Assembly: GCA_001295865.1 (NCBI GenBank)
Contig: LJHW01000027.1
Coordinates: 1-64,000 of the forward strand
DNA: 64,000 bases
Origin: a beta proteobacterium AAP65
GTDB taxonomy: Bacteria > Pseudomonadota > Gammaproteobacteria > Burkholderiales > Burkholderiaceae_C
Direction: 5' to 3'
Shown here: piece by piece, positions 34,256 to 42,812 of the stretch
Position numbering within the stretch: position 1 is the first letter of the stretch
Layout: each line of letters opens with the position of its first letter
Program-made: the position numbers and the translations under genes
Notes under the pieces: model-generated
Seen by the model: only the letters and a program-made list of their open reading frames with translations
The model's database searches: none
Told to the model about the DNA's origin: nothing

Positions 34256-35755
34256 TCAGCCGGCATTGATGCGCAGCCAGGTCGTCTTCAGCTCGGTGTA
34301 CTTGTCGAAGGCGTGCAGGCTCTTGTCGCGGCCGTTCCCGCTTTGTTTGTAGCCGCCGAAGGGCACGGTGATGTCGTCTTCGTCGTACTGGTTCACGTGC
34401 ACGGTGCCGGCGCGCAGTGCACGTGCCACGCGGTGCGCGCGGTGGATGTTGTCGCTCCACACGCTGGCCTGCAGGCCGTAGGGGCTGTCGTTGGCCATGC
34501 GCACGGCCTCGGCCTCGTCCTTGAAGCGCAGCAAGCTCACCACCGGGCCGAAGATCTCTTCCCGCGCGATGCGCATGCCGGGGCGCACGCCGGCAAACAC
34601 CGTGGGCTGCACGTAGCAGCCGCCGGTCTCGGTGCGCGCTTGGGCGCCGCCGGCCAGCAGCTGCGCGCCTTCATCGCGACCGGCCTGGATATAGCCCAGC
34701 ACGGTCTGCAATTGCGTGGTGTCGACGATGGCACCCATCACCGTGCTGGCATCCAGCGGGTCGGCCGGCTGGTAGTGCGGGGCCTGCGCCGCCACCATGG
34801 CCGCAAAGTCGTCCGCGATGCTTTCGTGCACCAGCACGCGCGAGGGCGCGTTGCAGCTCTCGCCCTGGTTGAAGAAGATGCTGCCGGCCACGGTTTCGGC
34901 GGCGCGCTGCAGTTCGCTGCAATCGTCGAACACCAGGAAGGCGCTCTTGCCGCCGAGTTCGTTGAACACACGCTTGAGGTTGCTGCGGCCGGCGTACGCC
35001 AGCATGCGGCGGCCGGTGCGTGTGCTGCCGGTGAAACCCAGGGCGTCCACGTCCATGTGCAGCGCCAGCGCCTCGCCGGCCTCTTGGCCATAACCCGGCA
35101 CCACGTTGAACACGCCCAGCGGCAAGCCGGCTTCCACGGCCAACTCCGCCAGGCGCAAGGCGGTGAGCGGGCTCTTCTCGCTGGGTTTGAGCACCACCGA
35201 GTTGCCGGCCGCCAGCGCCGGGCCCAGCTTCCAGGCGGCCATGATCATCGGGTAGTTCCAGGGCACGATGGCGCCGACCACGCCCACCGCCTCGCGCGTG
35301 ATGAGCGCCAGCGCGTTGCGGCCCGTGGGCGCGATTTCGTCGTAGACCTTGTCCACGGCCTCGGCATACCAGGCGATGCAGCGCGCGGTGCTGGCCACGT
35401 CCACCGCCAGCGCGTGCGCGATGGGCTTGCCCATGTCCAGCGTTTCCAGCAGCGCGAGTTCTTCCTTCGCCGCGAGGATTGTTTCGGCAAAACGCAGCAG
35501 CACACGCTTGCGCGCGGCCGGGCTCTGGCCGGCCCAGCAACCGCTGTCGAAAGCGGCGCGTGCGCTGGCCACGGCCAGGTCGATGTCGGCCGTGGTGCCA
35601 CGCGCCACCGCGCCGAGCACGCGGCCGTCGATGGGCGAGATGCATCCGAAGGTCTCGCCGCTGGCCGCCTCACGGCGTTGGCCGTCGATGACGAGGCGGC
35701 CGTCGATCCGGATGTCGCGGGCGCGGGTGTGCCAGTCGAGGGCAGGCTGGTTCAT
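34256..35755 (-). CDS. puuC: Aldehyde dehydrogenase PuuC-like
   Basis: A 499-residue NAD(P)-dependent aldehyde dehydrogenase. The Rossmann segment contains PWNYPMIMAAWK and FTGSTRTG. The general base is Glu266 (FNELGGK), the nucleophile Cys301 (NQGESCNA), and EEIFGPV follows. In this operon it should oxidise gamma-glutamyl-gamma-aminobutyraldehyde, or 4-aminobutyraldehyde from the aminotransferase, to the acid. It starts 95 bp after the porin gene, behind a strong terminator hairpin, so its expression may be lower than that of the upstream genes. It is followed closely by the GlnT-like ligase. Confidence 0.85.
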   Translation of the reverse strand: MNQPALDWHTRARDIRIDGRLVIDGQRREAASGETFGCISPIDGRVLGAVARGTTADIDLAVASARAAFDSGCWAGQSPAARKRVLLRFAETILAAKEELALLETLDMGKPIAHALAVDVASTARCIAWYAEAVDKVYDEIAPTGRNALALITREAVGVVGAIVPWNYPMIMAAWKLGPALAAGNSVVLKPSEKSPLTALRLAELAVEAGLPLGVFNVVPGYGQEAGEALALHMDVDALGFTGSTRTGRRMLAYAGRSNLKRVFNELGGKSAFLVFDDCSELQRAAETVAGSIFFNQGESCNAPSRVLVHESIADDFAAMVAAQAPHYQPADPLDASTVMGAIVDTTQLQTVLGYIQAGRDEGAQLLAGGAQARTETGGCYVQPTVFAGVRPGMRIAREEIFGPVVSLLRFKDEAEAVRMANDSPYGLQASVWSDNIHRAHRVARALRAGTVHVNQYDEDDITVPFGGYKQSGNGRDKSLHAFDKYTELKTTWLRINAG

Positions 35756-35789
35756 GGGGTCGTCTCCTGTCGTTGTCGTGCGGCCGGGC

Positions 35790-35824
35790 AAAACAAAGGC
35801 GGGCCAGGGTTGCCCCCGCCCGCC
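35790..35824 (-). terminator. Intrinsic terminator after the DUF3138 porin
   Basis: On the minus strand a GC-rich hairpin (GGCGGGC at 35818-35824 by complement, GCCCGCC at 35798-35804) with a 13-nt apical region is followed directly by TTTGTTTT (35790-35797). It lies 27 bp after the porin stop and inside the polyamine run, before puuC. Confidence 0.65.
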
Positions 35825-35850
35825 CGTGGGCCCGTGTCAGGCAGCGGGGT

Positions 35851-37287
35851 TCAGAAGCTCACCACCATCGAGGCGCCGAGCAGGTGGTTGGTCTTGCTCA
35901 CGCTGGTGCCGGCGGCGTTGAAGAACACCGGCTGGCTGGCGCCGTCCAGGCGGTACTCCACCTTGAACAGCGAGTTCTCGTCGACGCGGTAGTTCATGCC
36001 CAGCGTCAGCGCGTAGCGGTTGGCGCCCACCGCCTCGCCCTTGTTGAAGCTGCCGTCGGCGTTCAGCCCGCGGCCGATGCCGTTGATGCCGTCGTCGAAG
36101 CTGTAGCCCAGCAGGCCCCCGCCGTTGCGTTTGTTGTCGATGTAGTCGGCCCGGATCACACCCTCCAGCCGCGGCGTGAACATGTAGCCCATCGTGCCGG
36201 ACACGCCCCACCACTTCGCGTTGCGCAGCTGGCCGTCGCTGTTGAAGATGGCCGCGCCTTTTTGTTGGCCGTAGCTGAACTGACCGAAGAGCGAGAGGTC
36301 GCCGCGGATGTAGTAGGCGTCGATCTCGAAGAGATGGATGCTGGTGTTCTTGCCCGCGCCGTCGAAGCCCGTTTCTTCGAAGATCGGGTCGCCGTTGGCG
36401 TCCACCGTGCCGGTGTCGCGCTGCCAGGTGCCATCGGCGGCGAAGTTGGCGGCCTTGCCGTGCAGGCCGGTGAAGCCGAAGCCGTCGAACTCACCCTTGG
36501 AGTAATCGACGCGGTAGATCAGCACCGGCGATTTGTTGCCCGGCGTGCCGCGCGCTCCGTTCAGGTTGGCCAGGCCCACACGCGTCCACCACTTGCCGCT
36601 GGTGACGTCGAGCACCGCGCCGGTGTAGGCCGTGGGCGCCATGAAGTCGAACAACAGGTTGTGCGTGATGAGCTTGTTGCCAGCGGGCAGCGTGAGCTCG
36701 TAGCCCGTCCAGTCGGGGATCTGGCCCAGCCACAGGCGGGTCTGCAAGTCATTCAGCGGCAACGACACCGAGGCTTCATGGACGATGCTGCCACCGTTCA
36801 CCAGCGCGCCCGTGCCGCGCTCGGGCGCCAGCGTCAGCTTCCATTTCGTGCCACTCTCGGTTTCCTTGTCAAAGTCGAGCACCAGCATGCCGAAGTAGCT
36901 GTTGTCGTAGGTGTAGCGCGCACCGCCGCCGTTCAGGAAGACGAAGCCAGCGTCGTTCTGGCGCTTGTTGTAGATGTAGGTCGGGTCCATCTGGCCCGAG
37001 ATCTTCAGGCCCTTGTAGCCCTGGTCGCTGAAGTTGTCCTGCATCGCCTCGGCCTTGGTGGCCACGCGGGCGAGTTCGCGCGCCTGCTCGGGCGTCATGC
37101 CCCACTGGCCGGCGGGCACGGGGGCTGCGGCGGGCGCCTGCTGCTGTTGCAGCTTCTGCTCGAGCTGGTTCACGCGGTCGCGCAAGGCGCGCAGTTCCTT
37201 GAGCAGTTCTTCGTTGCTCTGCGCCTGGGCCGGGAAAGCCGCTGCCAGGGCCAGCATCACTGCGGTGGTGGCGTAACTCTTGTGCAT
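35851..37287 (-). CDS. DUF3138 family outer-membrane porin
   Basis: A 478-residue protein with a signal peptide (about 1-22, ending AQA), a short coiled coil (LLKELRALRDRVNQLEQKLQQQ, 28-49) and a long beta-rich region ending in a terminal Phe (GASMVVSF), as in outer-membrane beta-barrels. The layout, coiled coil plus barrel, resembles OprO/OprP-like porins and the DUF3138 family seen in Burkholderiales. It sits between potI and puuC, so it is the probable outer-membrane entry channel for polyamines. That role is inferred from position. Confidence 0.8.
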   Translation of the reverse strand: MHKSYATTAVMLALAAAFPAQAQSNEELLKELRALRDRVNQLEQKLQQQQAPAAAPVPAGQWGMTPEQARELARVATKAEAMQDNFSDQGYKGLKISGQMDPTYIYNKRQNDAGFVFLNGGGARYTYDNSYFGMLVLDFDKETESGTKWKLTLAPERGTGALVNGGSIVHEASVSLPLNDLQTRLWLGQIPDWTGYELTLPAGNKLITHNLLFDFMAPTAYTGAVLDVTSGKWWTRVGLANLNGARGTPGNKSPVLIYRVDYSKGEFDGFGFTGLHGKAANFAADGTWQRDTGTVDANGDPIFEETGFDGAGKNTSIHLFEIDAYYIRGDLSLFGQFSYGQQKGAAIFNSDGQLRNAKWWGVSGTMGYMFTPRLEGVIRADYIDNKRNGGGLLGYSFDDGINGIGRGLNADGSFNKGEAVGANRYALTLGMNYRVDENSLFKVEYRLDGASQPVFFNAAGTSVSKTNHLLGASMVVSF

Positions 37288-37312
37288 GGGTTCTCTCCTT
37301 TTTTGACGGGCT

Positions 37313-38152
37313 TCAGCCGCGGTTCGCCGCTGCCATTTCCTGTTGACGCCGGCGCTCCTGCCGCGCGATGACGTAGCTGGCCAGCACCACGCCCACTGCC
37401 ACTACCACGACGATGAGGGTGGCCACAGCGTTGACGCTGGGGTTCAAGCCCAGGCGGGCGCGCGAGAAGATCACCAGCGGCATGGTGGTGCTGCCCGGGC
37501 CCGAGAGGAAGGCCGAGAGCACCACGTCGTCCAGGCTGATGGTGAAGGTCAGCAGCCAGGCCGAGACCAGGCTCTGCGCGATCATGGGCAGCGTCACCAG
37601 CCAGAACACCTGGTGCGGGCGCGCGCCCAGGTCCATGGCGGCTTCTTCCAGTTGCGGGTTCAGGTCTTGCAGCCGGCTCTGCACCACCACGGCCGCATAG
37701 GCCATGCCCAGCAGCAGGTGGCCCAGCCAGATGGTCATCATGCCGCGCTCGGGGAAGCCCAGAGCGCGCTGCACGCTCACCAGCATCAGCAGCAGGCTCA
37801 AGCCCACCACCACCTCGGGCATCACCAGCGGCGCATTCACCATGCCGCTGAACACCGTGCGGCCGGTGAAACGTTTGTACTTCACCAGTGCAAACGCGGC
37901 CAGCGTGCCCAGCACCACCGAGCCGCAGGCCGTCATGAAAGCGATCTTCAGGCTCAGCCACAGGCCCTGCTGCATCTCGGTGTCCTGCGCCAGGGCCTCG
38001 TACCACTTGAGCGTGAAGCCGCGCCAGACGTTGGGGATGGGCGAGTCGTTGAACGAAAAGACCACCAGCGCCACGATGGGCAGGTAGAGAAAGACGAAAA
38101 CGGCGGCCAGCCAGCCTCGGCCGAACCAGCGGTTGACGTTGGAGGCCTTCAT
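37313..38152 (-). CDS. potI: Putrescine/spermidine ABC transporter permease PotI
   Basis: A 279-residue inner-membrane permease with six predicted helices. The cytoplasmic EAA loop reads LEEAAMDLGARPHQVFWLVTLPMI, which couples to the ATPase. WRGFTLKWYEAL near residue 45 is typical of PotC/PotI. The start overlaps the potH stop (ATGA). With PotF, PotG and PotH it forms a complete polyamine importer. The porin gene begins 25 bp further on with its own AAGGAGAG site. Confidence 0.9.
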   Translation of the reverse strand: MKASNVNRWFGRGWLAAVFVFLYLPIVALVVFSFNDSPIPNVWRGFTLKWYEALAQDTEMQQGLWLSLKIAFMTACGSVVLGTLAAFALVKYKRFTGRTVFSGMVNAPLVMPEVVVGLSLLLMLVSVQRALGFPERGMMTIWLGHLLLGMAYAAVVVQSRLQDLNPQLEEAAMDLGARPHQVFWLVTLPMIAQSLVSAWLLTFTISLDDVVLSAFLSGPGSTTMPLVIFSRARLGLNPSVNAVATLIVVVVAVGVVLASYVIARQERRRQQEMAAANRG

Positions 38153-39069
38153 TTCCGCGCCTCCTGTGCTTCAGCCTGGTATTTGTTGAAGATGGCCAGC
38201 GGCACGATGATCAACAGCACCATCACCACGGCCACGCTGCTGGCCATGGGCCAGTCGTTGTTGCTGAAGAACTCGTCCCACAGCACGCGGCCGATCATCA
38301 GCGTCTCGGGCCCGCCCAGCAGTTCGGGAATGACGAACTCGCCGACGCAGGGAATGAAGACCAGCATGCTGCCGGCGATGATGCCGGCCTTGCTCAGCGG
38401 CACGGTGATCTTCCAGAAGGCCGTCCACGGCGTGGCGCCCAGGTCGGCGGCGGCTTCCAGCAGGCGCAGGTCCATCTTCGCCAGGTTGCCGTACAGCGGC
38501 AGGATCATGAAGGGCAGGTAGGTGTAGGTCATGCCCAGCACCAGCGAAAAAGGCGTGTGCATCAGCGTGCCCGGCGTGGCGATGAGCCCCAGCGCGTAGA
38601 GCACGCGGTCCAGGCCCAGGCCGATGATCGCGTCTGACACCCAGCCGCCTTCGGTGAGCAGGCCGCGCCAGGCGTAGACGCGCAGCAGGAAGCTCGTCCA
38701 GAAGGGCAGCATCACCAGCATCAGCAGCACGGGCTGCACCGTGCTCTTGGCCCGCGCCATGAAGTAGGCGAAGGGGTAGCCGATGAAGAGGCACAGCACC
38801 GTGGTGGCCGCGGCGTACTGCAGGCTGGCCAGGTAGGTCTTGAAGTACAGCGAGTCTTCGGTGATGAAGATGTAGTTGCTGAGCTTGAGGCTGAACTGCA
38901 GCACGCCTTCGTTGTAGGTGACGATGTCCTTGAAGGTGACCGTCTCCATCTCTGACACGCTGATCTTCCCCACGATGAGGAAGGGCGCGAGGAAGAAGAC
39001 GATCAGGAACAGGAAAGGCGCCGCGATCACCAGGACGCGGCCGCTGAAAAAACTGCGCAGGGCTTGCAT
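38149..39069 (-). CDS. potH: Putrescine/spermidine ABC transporter permease PotH
   Basis: A 306-residue permease with six predicted helices. The EAA loop is LLEAAADLGATPWTAFWKITVPLSKAGI, followed by FIPCVGEFVIPELLGGPETLMIG, a segment conserved in PotB/PotH. The N-terminal helix (PFLFLIVFFLAPFLIVGKISVSE) leads to a periplasmic loop as in PotH. It lies 15 bp after potG and overlaps potI. Together with PotI it should form the membrane channel of the importer. Confidence 0.9.
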   Translation of the reverse strand: MQALRSFFSGRVLVIAAPFLFLIVFFLAPFLIVGKISVSEMETVTFKDIVTYNEGVLQFSLKLSNYIFITEDSLYFKTYLASLQYAAATTVLCLFIGYPFAYFMARAKSTVQPVLLMLVMLPFWTSFLLRVYAWRGLLTEGGWVSDAIIGLGLDRVLYALGLIATPGTLMHTPFSLVLGMTYTYLPFMILPLYGNLAKMDLRLLEAAADLGATPWTAFWKITVPLSKAGIIAGSMLVFIPCVGEFVIPELLGGPETLMIGRVLWDEFFSNNDWPMASSVAVVMVLLIIVPLAIFNKYQAEAQEARK

Positions 39070-39084
39070 GGCGGCTGCGCGCGC

Positions 39085-40197
39085 TCAGGCCGTGAGCACC
39101 ACGTGGGCCGAGGGCGACCAGTGCGCCCAAACGGTGTCGCCCCAGGTGTAGGTCTCGTCGGCGTGGCGCTGCGTGTTGGCCTGGCTGACCTTCAGCACCG
39201 CACCGCTGGCCAGCTTGAGGTGGAAGACGGTGAAGCTGCCGAAGTAGCTCATCTCCTTCACCGTGCCCTGCACCATGTTGAAGTCGCCTGCCTTGCCCGG
39301 CACGCCCTCGGGCTTGTCGCGCTGCAGGGCGATCTTCTCGGGGCGCAGGGCCACCGACACCGGCATGCCTTCGGTGCCCGTGATGCCATGGCCCACGTAG
39401 TGCTTGCAGTCGGCGCAGCCGATGATGCAGTGGTCGGTATCGTCGTGGTCGAGCGTGCCGTCCATCAGGTTCACGTTGCCGATGAAGTCGGCGACGAAAC
39501 GCGTGGCCGGCGTCTCGTAAATGTCGCCCGGCGCACCCACCTGCAGGAAGCGGCCCTCGCTCATGATGGCGATGCGGCTGGCCATGGTCATGGCCTCTTC
39601 CTGGTCGTGCGTGACCATCACGCAGGTCACGCCGACCTGCTCGATGATGTTCACGAGCTCGATCTGGGTCTGCTCGCGCAGCTTCTTGTCCAGCGCGCCC
39701 AGCGGTTCATCGAGCAGCAGCATCTGCGGCTGCTTGGCCAGGCTGCGCGCCAGCGCCACACGCTGCTGCTGGCCGCCCGAGAGCTGGTGCGGCTTGCGCT
39801 GCGCCAGCTTGGCCAGTTGCACCAGCTTGAGCATGGCCTCCACACGTTCGGCAATCTGCGCGCGCGGCAGGCCTTCGCGCTTCAGGCCGAAAGCGATGTT
39901 CTCCCACACCGTCAGGTGCGGGAAGAGCGCGTAGCTCTGGAACATCATGTTCATCGGCCGCTGGTAAGGCGGCAGCGTGGCGAGGTCTTGCCCATTGAGC
40001 ACGATGCGCCCGGAGGTGGGCGTCTCGAAGCCCGCCAGCATGCGCAGCAGCGTGCTCTTGCCGCAGCCGCTGCTGCCCAGCAAGGCAAAGATTTCGCCCT
40101 TGGCGATGTCGAGGCTGACGTTGTTGACGGCCTTGAAGCCGCCGAAGTCCTTGACGACGTTCTGGATCTGCAGAAACGCCGGCTGCGCTGGTGCCAT
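39085..40197 (-). CDS. potG: Putrescine/spermidine ABC transporter ATPase PotG
   Basis: A 370-residue ATPase. Walker A is GSSGCGKST (41-49), the signature LSGGQQQ (139-145), Walker B LLLDE (160-164) and the switch His197. The C-terminal TOBE region carries CIIGCADCKHY with Cys257, Cys261, Cys264 and flanking histidines, a possible metal or redox site not needed by the basic PotG fold. The ATG at 40197 overlaps the potF stop (TGATG); a GTG one codon earlier is an alternative. It energises the PotFGHI importer. Confidence 0.92.
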   Translation of the reverse strand: MAPAQPAFLQIQNVVKDFGGFKAVNNVSLDIAKGEIFALLGSSGCGKSTLLRMLAGFETPTSGRIVLNGQDLATLPPYQRPMNMMFQSYALFPHLTVWENIAFGLKREGLPRAQIAERVEAMLKLVQLAKLAQRKPHQLSGGQQQRVALARSLAKQPQMLLLDEPLGALDKKLREQTQIELVNIIEQVGVTCVMVTHDQEEAMTMASRIAIMSEGRFLQVGAPGDIYETPATRFVADFIGNVNLMDGTLDHDDTDHCIIGCADCKHYVGHGITGTEGMPVSVALRPEKIALQRDKPEGVPGKAGDFNMVQGTVKEMSYFGSFTVFHLKLASGAVLKVSQANTQRHADETYTWGDTVWAHWSPSAHVVLTA

Positions 40198-41315
40198 CAC
40201 AAGCCTGTCTTGAACGAGGTGAAGGTGCGCGTCATCAGGCGGCGCAGGTCGTTGTTGAGTGAATCGGGCGGGATCATCTTCGCCATGTCGGCCGCCGACA
40301 GGAACACCGTCGGGTTGTTCGCCACCTCGGGCTTGACCTGCGCCTTCGAGGCCGCGTTCGGGTTGGCGTAGAACACCTTGTTCGTCAGGCCGGCGTGCAC
40401 TTCGGGGCGCATGATGTAGTTGATGAACTTGTGCGCGTTGCCCGGGCGCGGTGCGTCGGCCGGGATCACCATCACGTCGAAGAAGAGCAGGCCGCCGGTC
40501 TTGGGGATCAGCGCCTCGATCTTCTGGCCGGTCTTGTTGTCGATGGCGCGCTGGCGGGCGATGTTGATGTCACCGCTCCAGCCCAGGGCCAGGCAGATGC
40601 TGCCACCGGCCATGTCGTTGATGTAGCCGCTGCTGGAGAACAGCGTCACGTGCGGGCGCACGCGCTTGAGCAGCTGCGCCGCGGCCGCGTAATCGCTGGG
40701 GTTCTTGCTGAAGCTGGGTTTGCCCAGGTAGTGCAGCGCGGCGGGCACCACCTCGCTGGCGCTGTCGAGCATGCTCACGCCGCAGCTCTTGAGCTTGCTG
40801 ATGTACTCGGGCTTGAAGACGAGGTCCCACACGTTCTCGGGCATGGGCATGCTGCCCAGCGTGGCCTTGACCTTGTCGACGTTGATGCCCACCGTGGTGT
40901 AGCCCCAGAGCCAGTTCACCATGTACTCGTTGCCCGGGTCCATGCGCGCCAGCTGCGCCTGCACGGCGGGGTCGAGGTTCTTCAGGTTGGGCAGCTGGCC
41001 CTTGTCCAGCTTGCGCAGCAGGCCACCGTCCATCTGCAGCTTGGCCCAGTTGGAGCTGGGGATGACGATGTCATAGCCCGTTTTGCCCGCCACCAGCTTG
41101 GCGTGCACGATCTCGTTGTTGTCGAAGTTGTCGTAGCGAACCTTGATGCCGGTTTCCTTCTCGAAATTCCGGATCGTGTCTTCCGCGATGTAGTCCGACC
41201 AGTTGTAGATGTTCAGGACCTTCTCTTCCTCTTGCGCCTGCGCCGCGGTGGCGCCCAGCGCCAGGGCAGCGGCCAGAGACATGGCAAGGGCACGGACAGG
41301 CAGTTTCGGCGTCAT
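40197..41315 (-). CDS. potF: Putrescine/spermidine-binding protein PotF
   Basis: A 372-residue periplasmic binding protein with a signal peptide (about 1-27, ending AQA) and the polyamine-binding hallmarks NIYNWSDYIAEDTI, KVRYDNFDNNEI, YDIVIPSSNW and LALGWSGDINIA. It delivers putrescine or spermidine to PotGHI. The ATG at 41315 has a GGAG about ten bases upstream and is the only start that begins with a signal peptide. A 98-bp gap separates it from the aminotransferase gene, room for a secondary promoter. The exact ligand preference is not determined. Confidence 0.92.
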   Translation of the reverse strand: MTPKLPVRALAMSLAAALALGATAAQAQEEEKVLNIYNWSDYIAEDTIRNFEKETGIKVRYDNFDNNEIVHAKLVAGKTGYDIVIPSSNWAKLQMDGGLLRKLDKGQLPNLKNLDPAVQAQLARMDPGNEYMVNWLWGYTTVGINVDKVKATLGSMPMPENVWDLVFKPEYISKLKSCGVSMLDSASEVVPAALHYLGKPSFSKNPSDYAAAAQLLKRVRPHVTLFSSSGYINDMAGGSICLALGWSGDINIARQRAIDNKTGQKIEALIPKTGGLLFFDVMVIPADAPRPGNAHKFINYIMRPEVHAGLTNKVFYANPNAASKAQVKPEVANNPTVFLSAADMAKMIPPDSLNNDLRRLMTRTFTSFKTGL

Positions 41316-41413
41316 GCGGTCAAGCTCCAAAGGTGGGGTGGTCCGGTGGGCAGGGGGCAGGGCGAAATTCAAGGCGGGCGCGAGTCTAGCAACGGGGCGG
41401 GCGCTGCACCGCT

Positions 41414-42802
41414 TCAGTGCAGCCAGCCGTGCTTCACGGCGTCGGCCAGTGTCAGATCGAGGCAACGGCGGATCAGCGCGACCATCTCGTCAACCTGCGC
41501 GCGCGTGATCACCAGCGGCGGCGCGATGATCATGCGGTCACCCACGGCGCGCATGATCACGCCTTCGCGGAAGCAGTGGCCGCGGCACACCATGCCCATC
41601 GCCAGCGCCTCGGGGAAAGCGGTTCCGCGGGCCTTGTCTTTCACGAGCAGCAGCGCTCCCATCAAGCCGCAGGTCTGCGCCTCACCCACGAGCGGGTGTT
41701 CGGCCAGCTGCGCATAGGCTTGTGCAAGATACGGGCCCACGTCTTCGCGCACGTGCTCCACGAGCTTCAGCTCCTGGATCAGCCCGATGTTGGCCAGCGC
41801 CACCGCGCAGGCCACCGGGTGGCCGCTGTAGGTGTAGCCGTGGTTGAACTCGCCGCCTTGTTCGATGAGCACCCGTGCCACGCGCTCGCCCACCATCACC
41901 CCGCCCAAGGGCACGTAGCCGCTGGTCACGCCCTTGGCGAAGGTCATGAGGTCGGGCTCGTAACCCAGGGTCTCGCAGCCGAACCACTGCCCGGTGCGGC
42001 CGAAGCCGCAGATGACCTCGTCGCTGACCAGCAGCACGCCGTACTTGCGGCAGATGCGCTGCACCTCGGGCCAGTAGGTGCTGGGTGGGATGATCACGCC
42101 GCCGGCGCCCTGGATGGGCTCGCCGATGAAGGCCGCCACGTTCTCGGGGCCCATGTCGAGGATCATCTCTTCCAGCCAGTGCGCCGCCTGCAGGCCGAAG
42201 GCCTCGCGCGTGAGGCCTTGTTCGCGGCCGTGCTCCCACCAATAGGGCTGCTGGATGTGCACGATGCCGGGAATGGGCAGCCCGCCCTGCGCATGCATGC
42301 CGCTCATGCCGCCCAGCGAGGCGCCAGCCATGGTGCTGCCGTGGTAGGCGTTGTGGCGGCTGATGATGACGCTGCGGTGGGGCTCGCCCAGCACGTCCCA
42401 GTAGCGGCGCACCATGCGCACGATGGTGTCGTTGCTCTCGCTGCCGCTGCTGCTGAAAAACACGTGCTGGAACTGCGGCGGTGTCACCTGCGCCAGGCGT
42501 TCGGCCAGTTCGATGGCGGGTACCGTGGCCGTCTGGAAAAACGCGTTGTAGAAGGGCAGCTGCTGCATCTGCTGCGCGGCGGCTTCCACGAGCGCCTGCT
42601 GGCCGTAGCCCACGTTCACGCACCACAGGCCGCTCATCGCGTCCAGGATCTTGTGGCCCTCGGTGTCCCAGAGGTAGATGTTCTCGGCGCGTTCGATGAT
42701 GCGCGCGCCCTTGCGGGCCAGGCCCTGGAAATCGGTGAAGGGGTGCAGGAAGTGCGCGCTGTCGGCGGCCTGCAATTCGGCGGTGGTGCGGGGGGCGTTC
42801 AT
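41414..42802 (-). CDS. spuC: Putrescine-pyruvate aminotransferase, SpuC-like
   Basis: A 462-residue class III PLP aminotransferase. The phosphate loop is FSSSGSESND, the stacking and catalytic region DEVICGFGRTG has Asp261, and the Schiff-base lysine is Lys290 in FAKGVTSGY. The FLHPFTDFQ start and WWEHGREQGL insert fit the SpuC/polyamine:pyruvate branch. It should convert putrescine (or spermidine-derived amines) to 4-aminobutyraldehyde with pyruvate as acceptor. It lies 10 bp after puuA and upstream of potF. Confidence 0.87.
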   Translation of the reverse strand: MNAPRTTAELQAADSAHFLHPFTDFQGLARKGARIIERAENIYLWDTEGHKILDAMSGLWCVNVGYGQQALVEAAAQQMQQLPFYNAFFQTATVPAIELAERLAQVTPPQFQHVFFSSSGSESNDTIVRMVRRYWDVLGEPHRSVIISRHNAYHGSTMAGASLGGMSGMHAQGGLPIPGIVHIQQPYWWEHGREQGLTREAFGLQAAHWLEEMILDMGPENVAAFIGEPIQGAGGVIIPPSTYWPEVQRICRKYGVLLVSDEVICGFGRTGQWFGCETLGYEPDLMTFAKGVTSGYVPLGGVMVGERVARVLIEQGGEFNHGYTYSGHPVACAVALANIGLIQELKLVEHVREDVGPYLAQAYAQLAEHPLVGEAQTCGLMGALLLVKDKARGTAFPEALAMGMVCRGHCFREGVIMRAVGDRMIIAPPLVITRAQVDEMVALIRRCLDLTLADAVKHGWLH

Positions 42803-42812
42803 GGGCAGGCTT

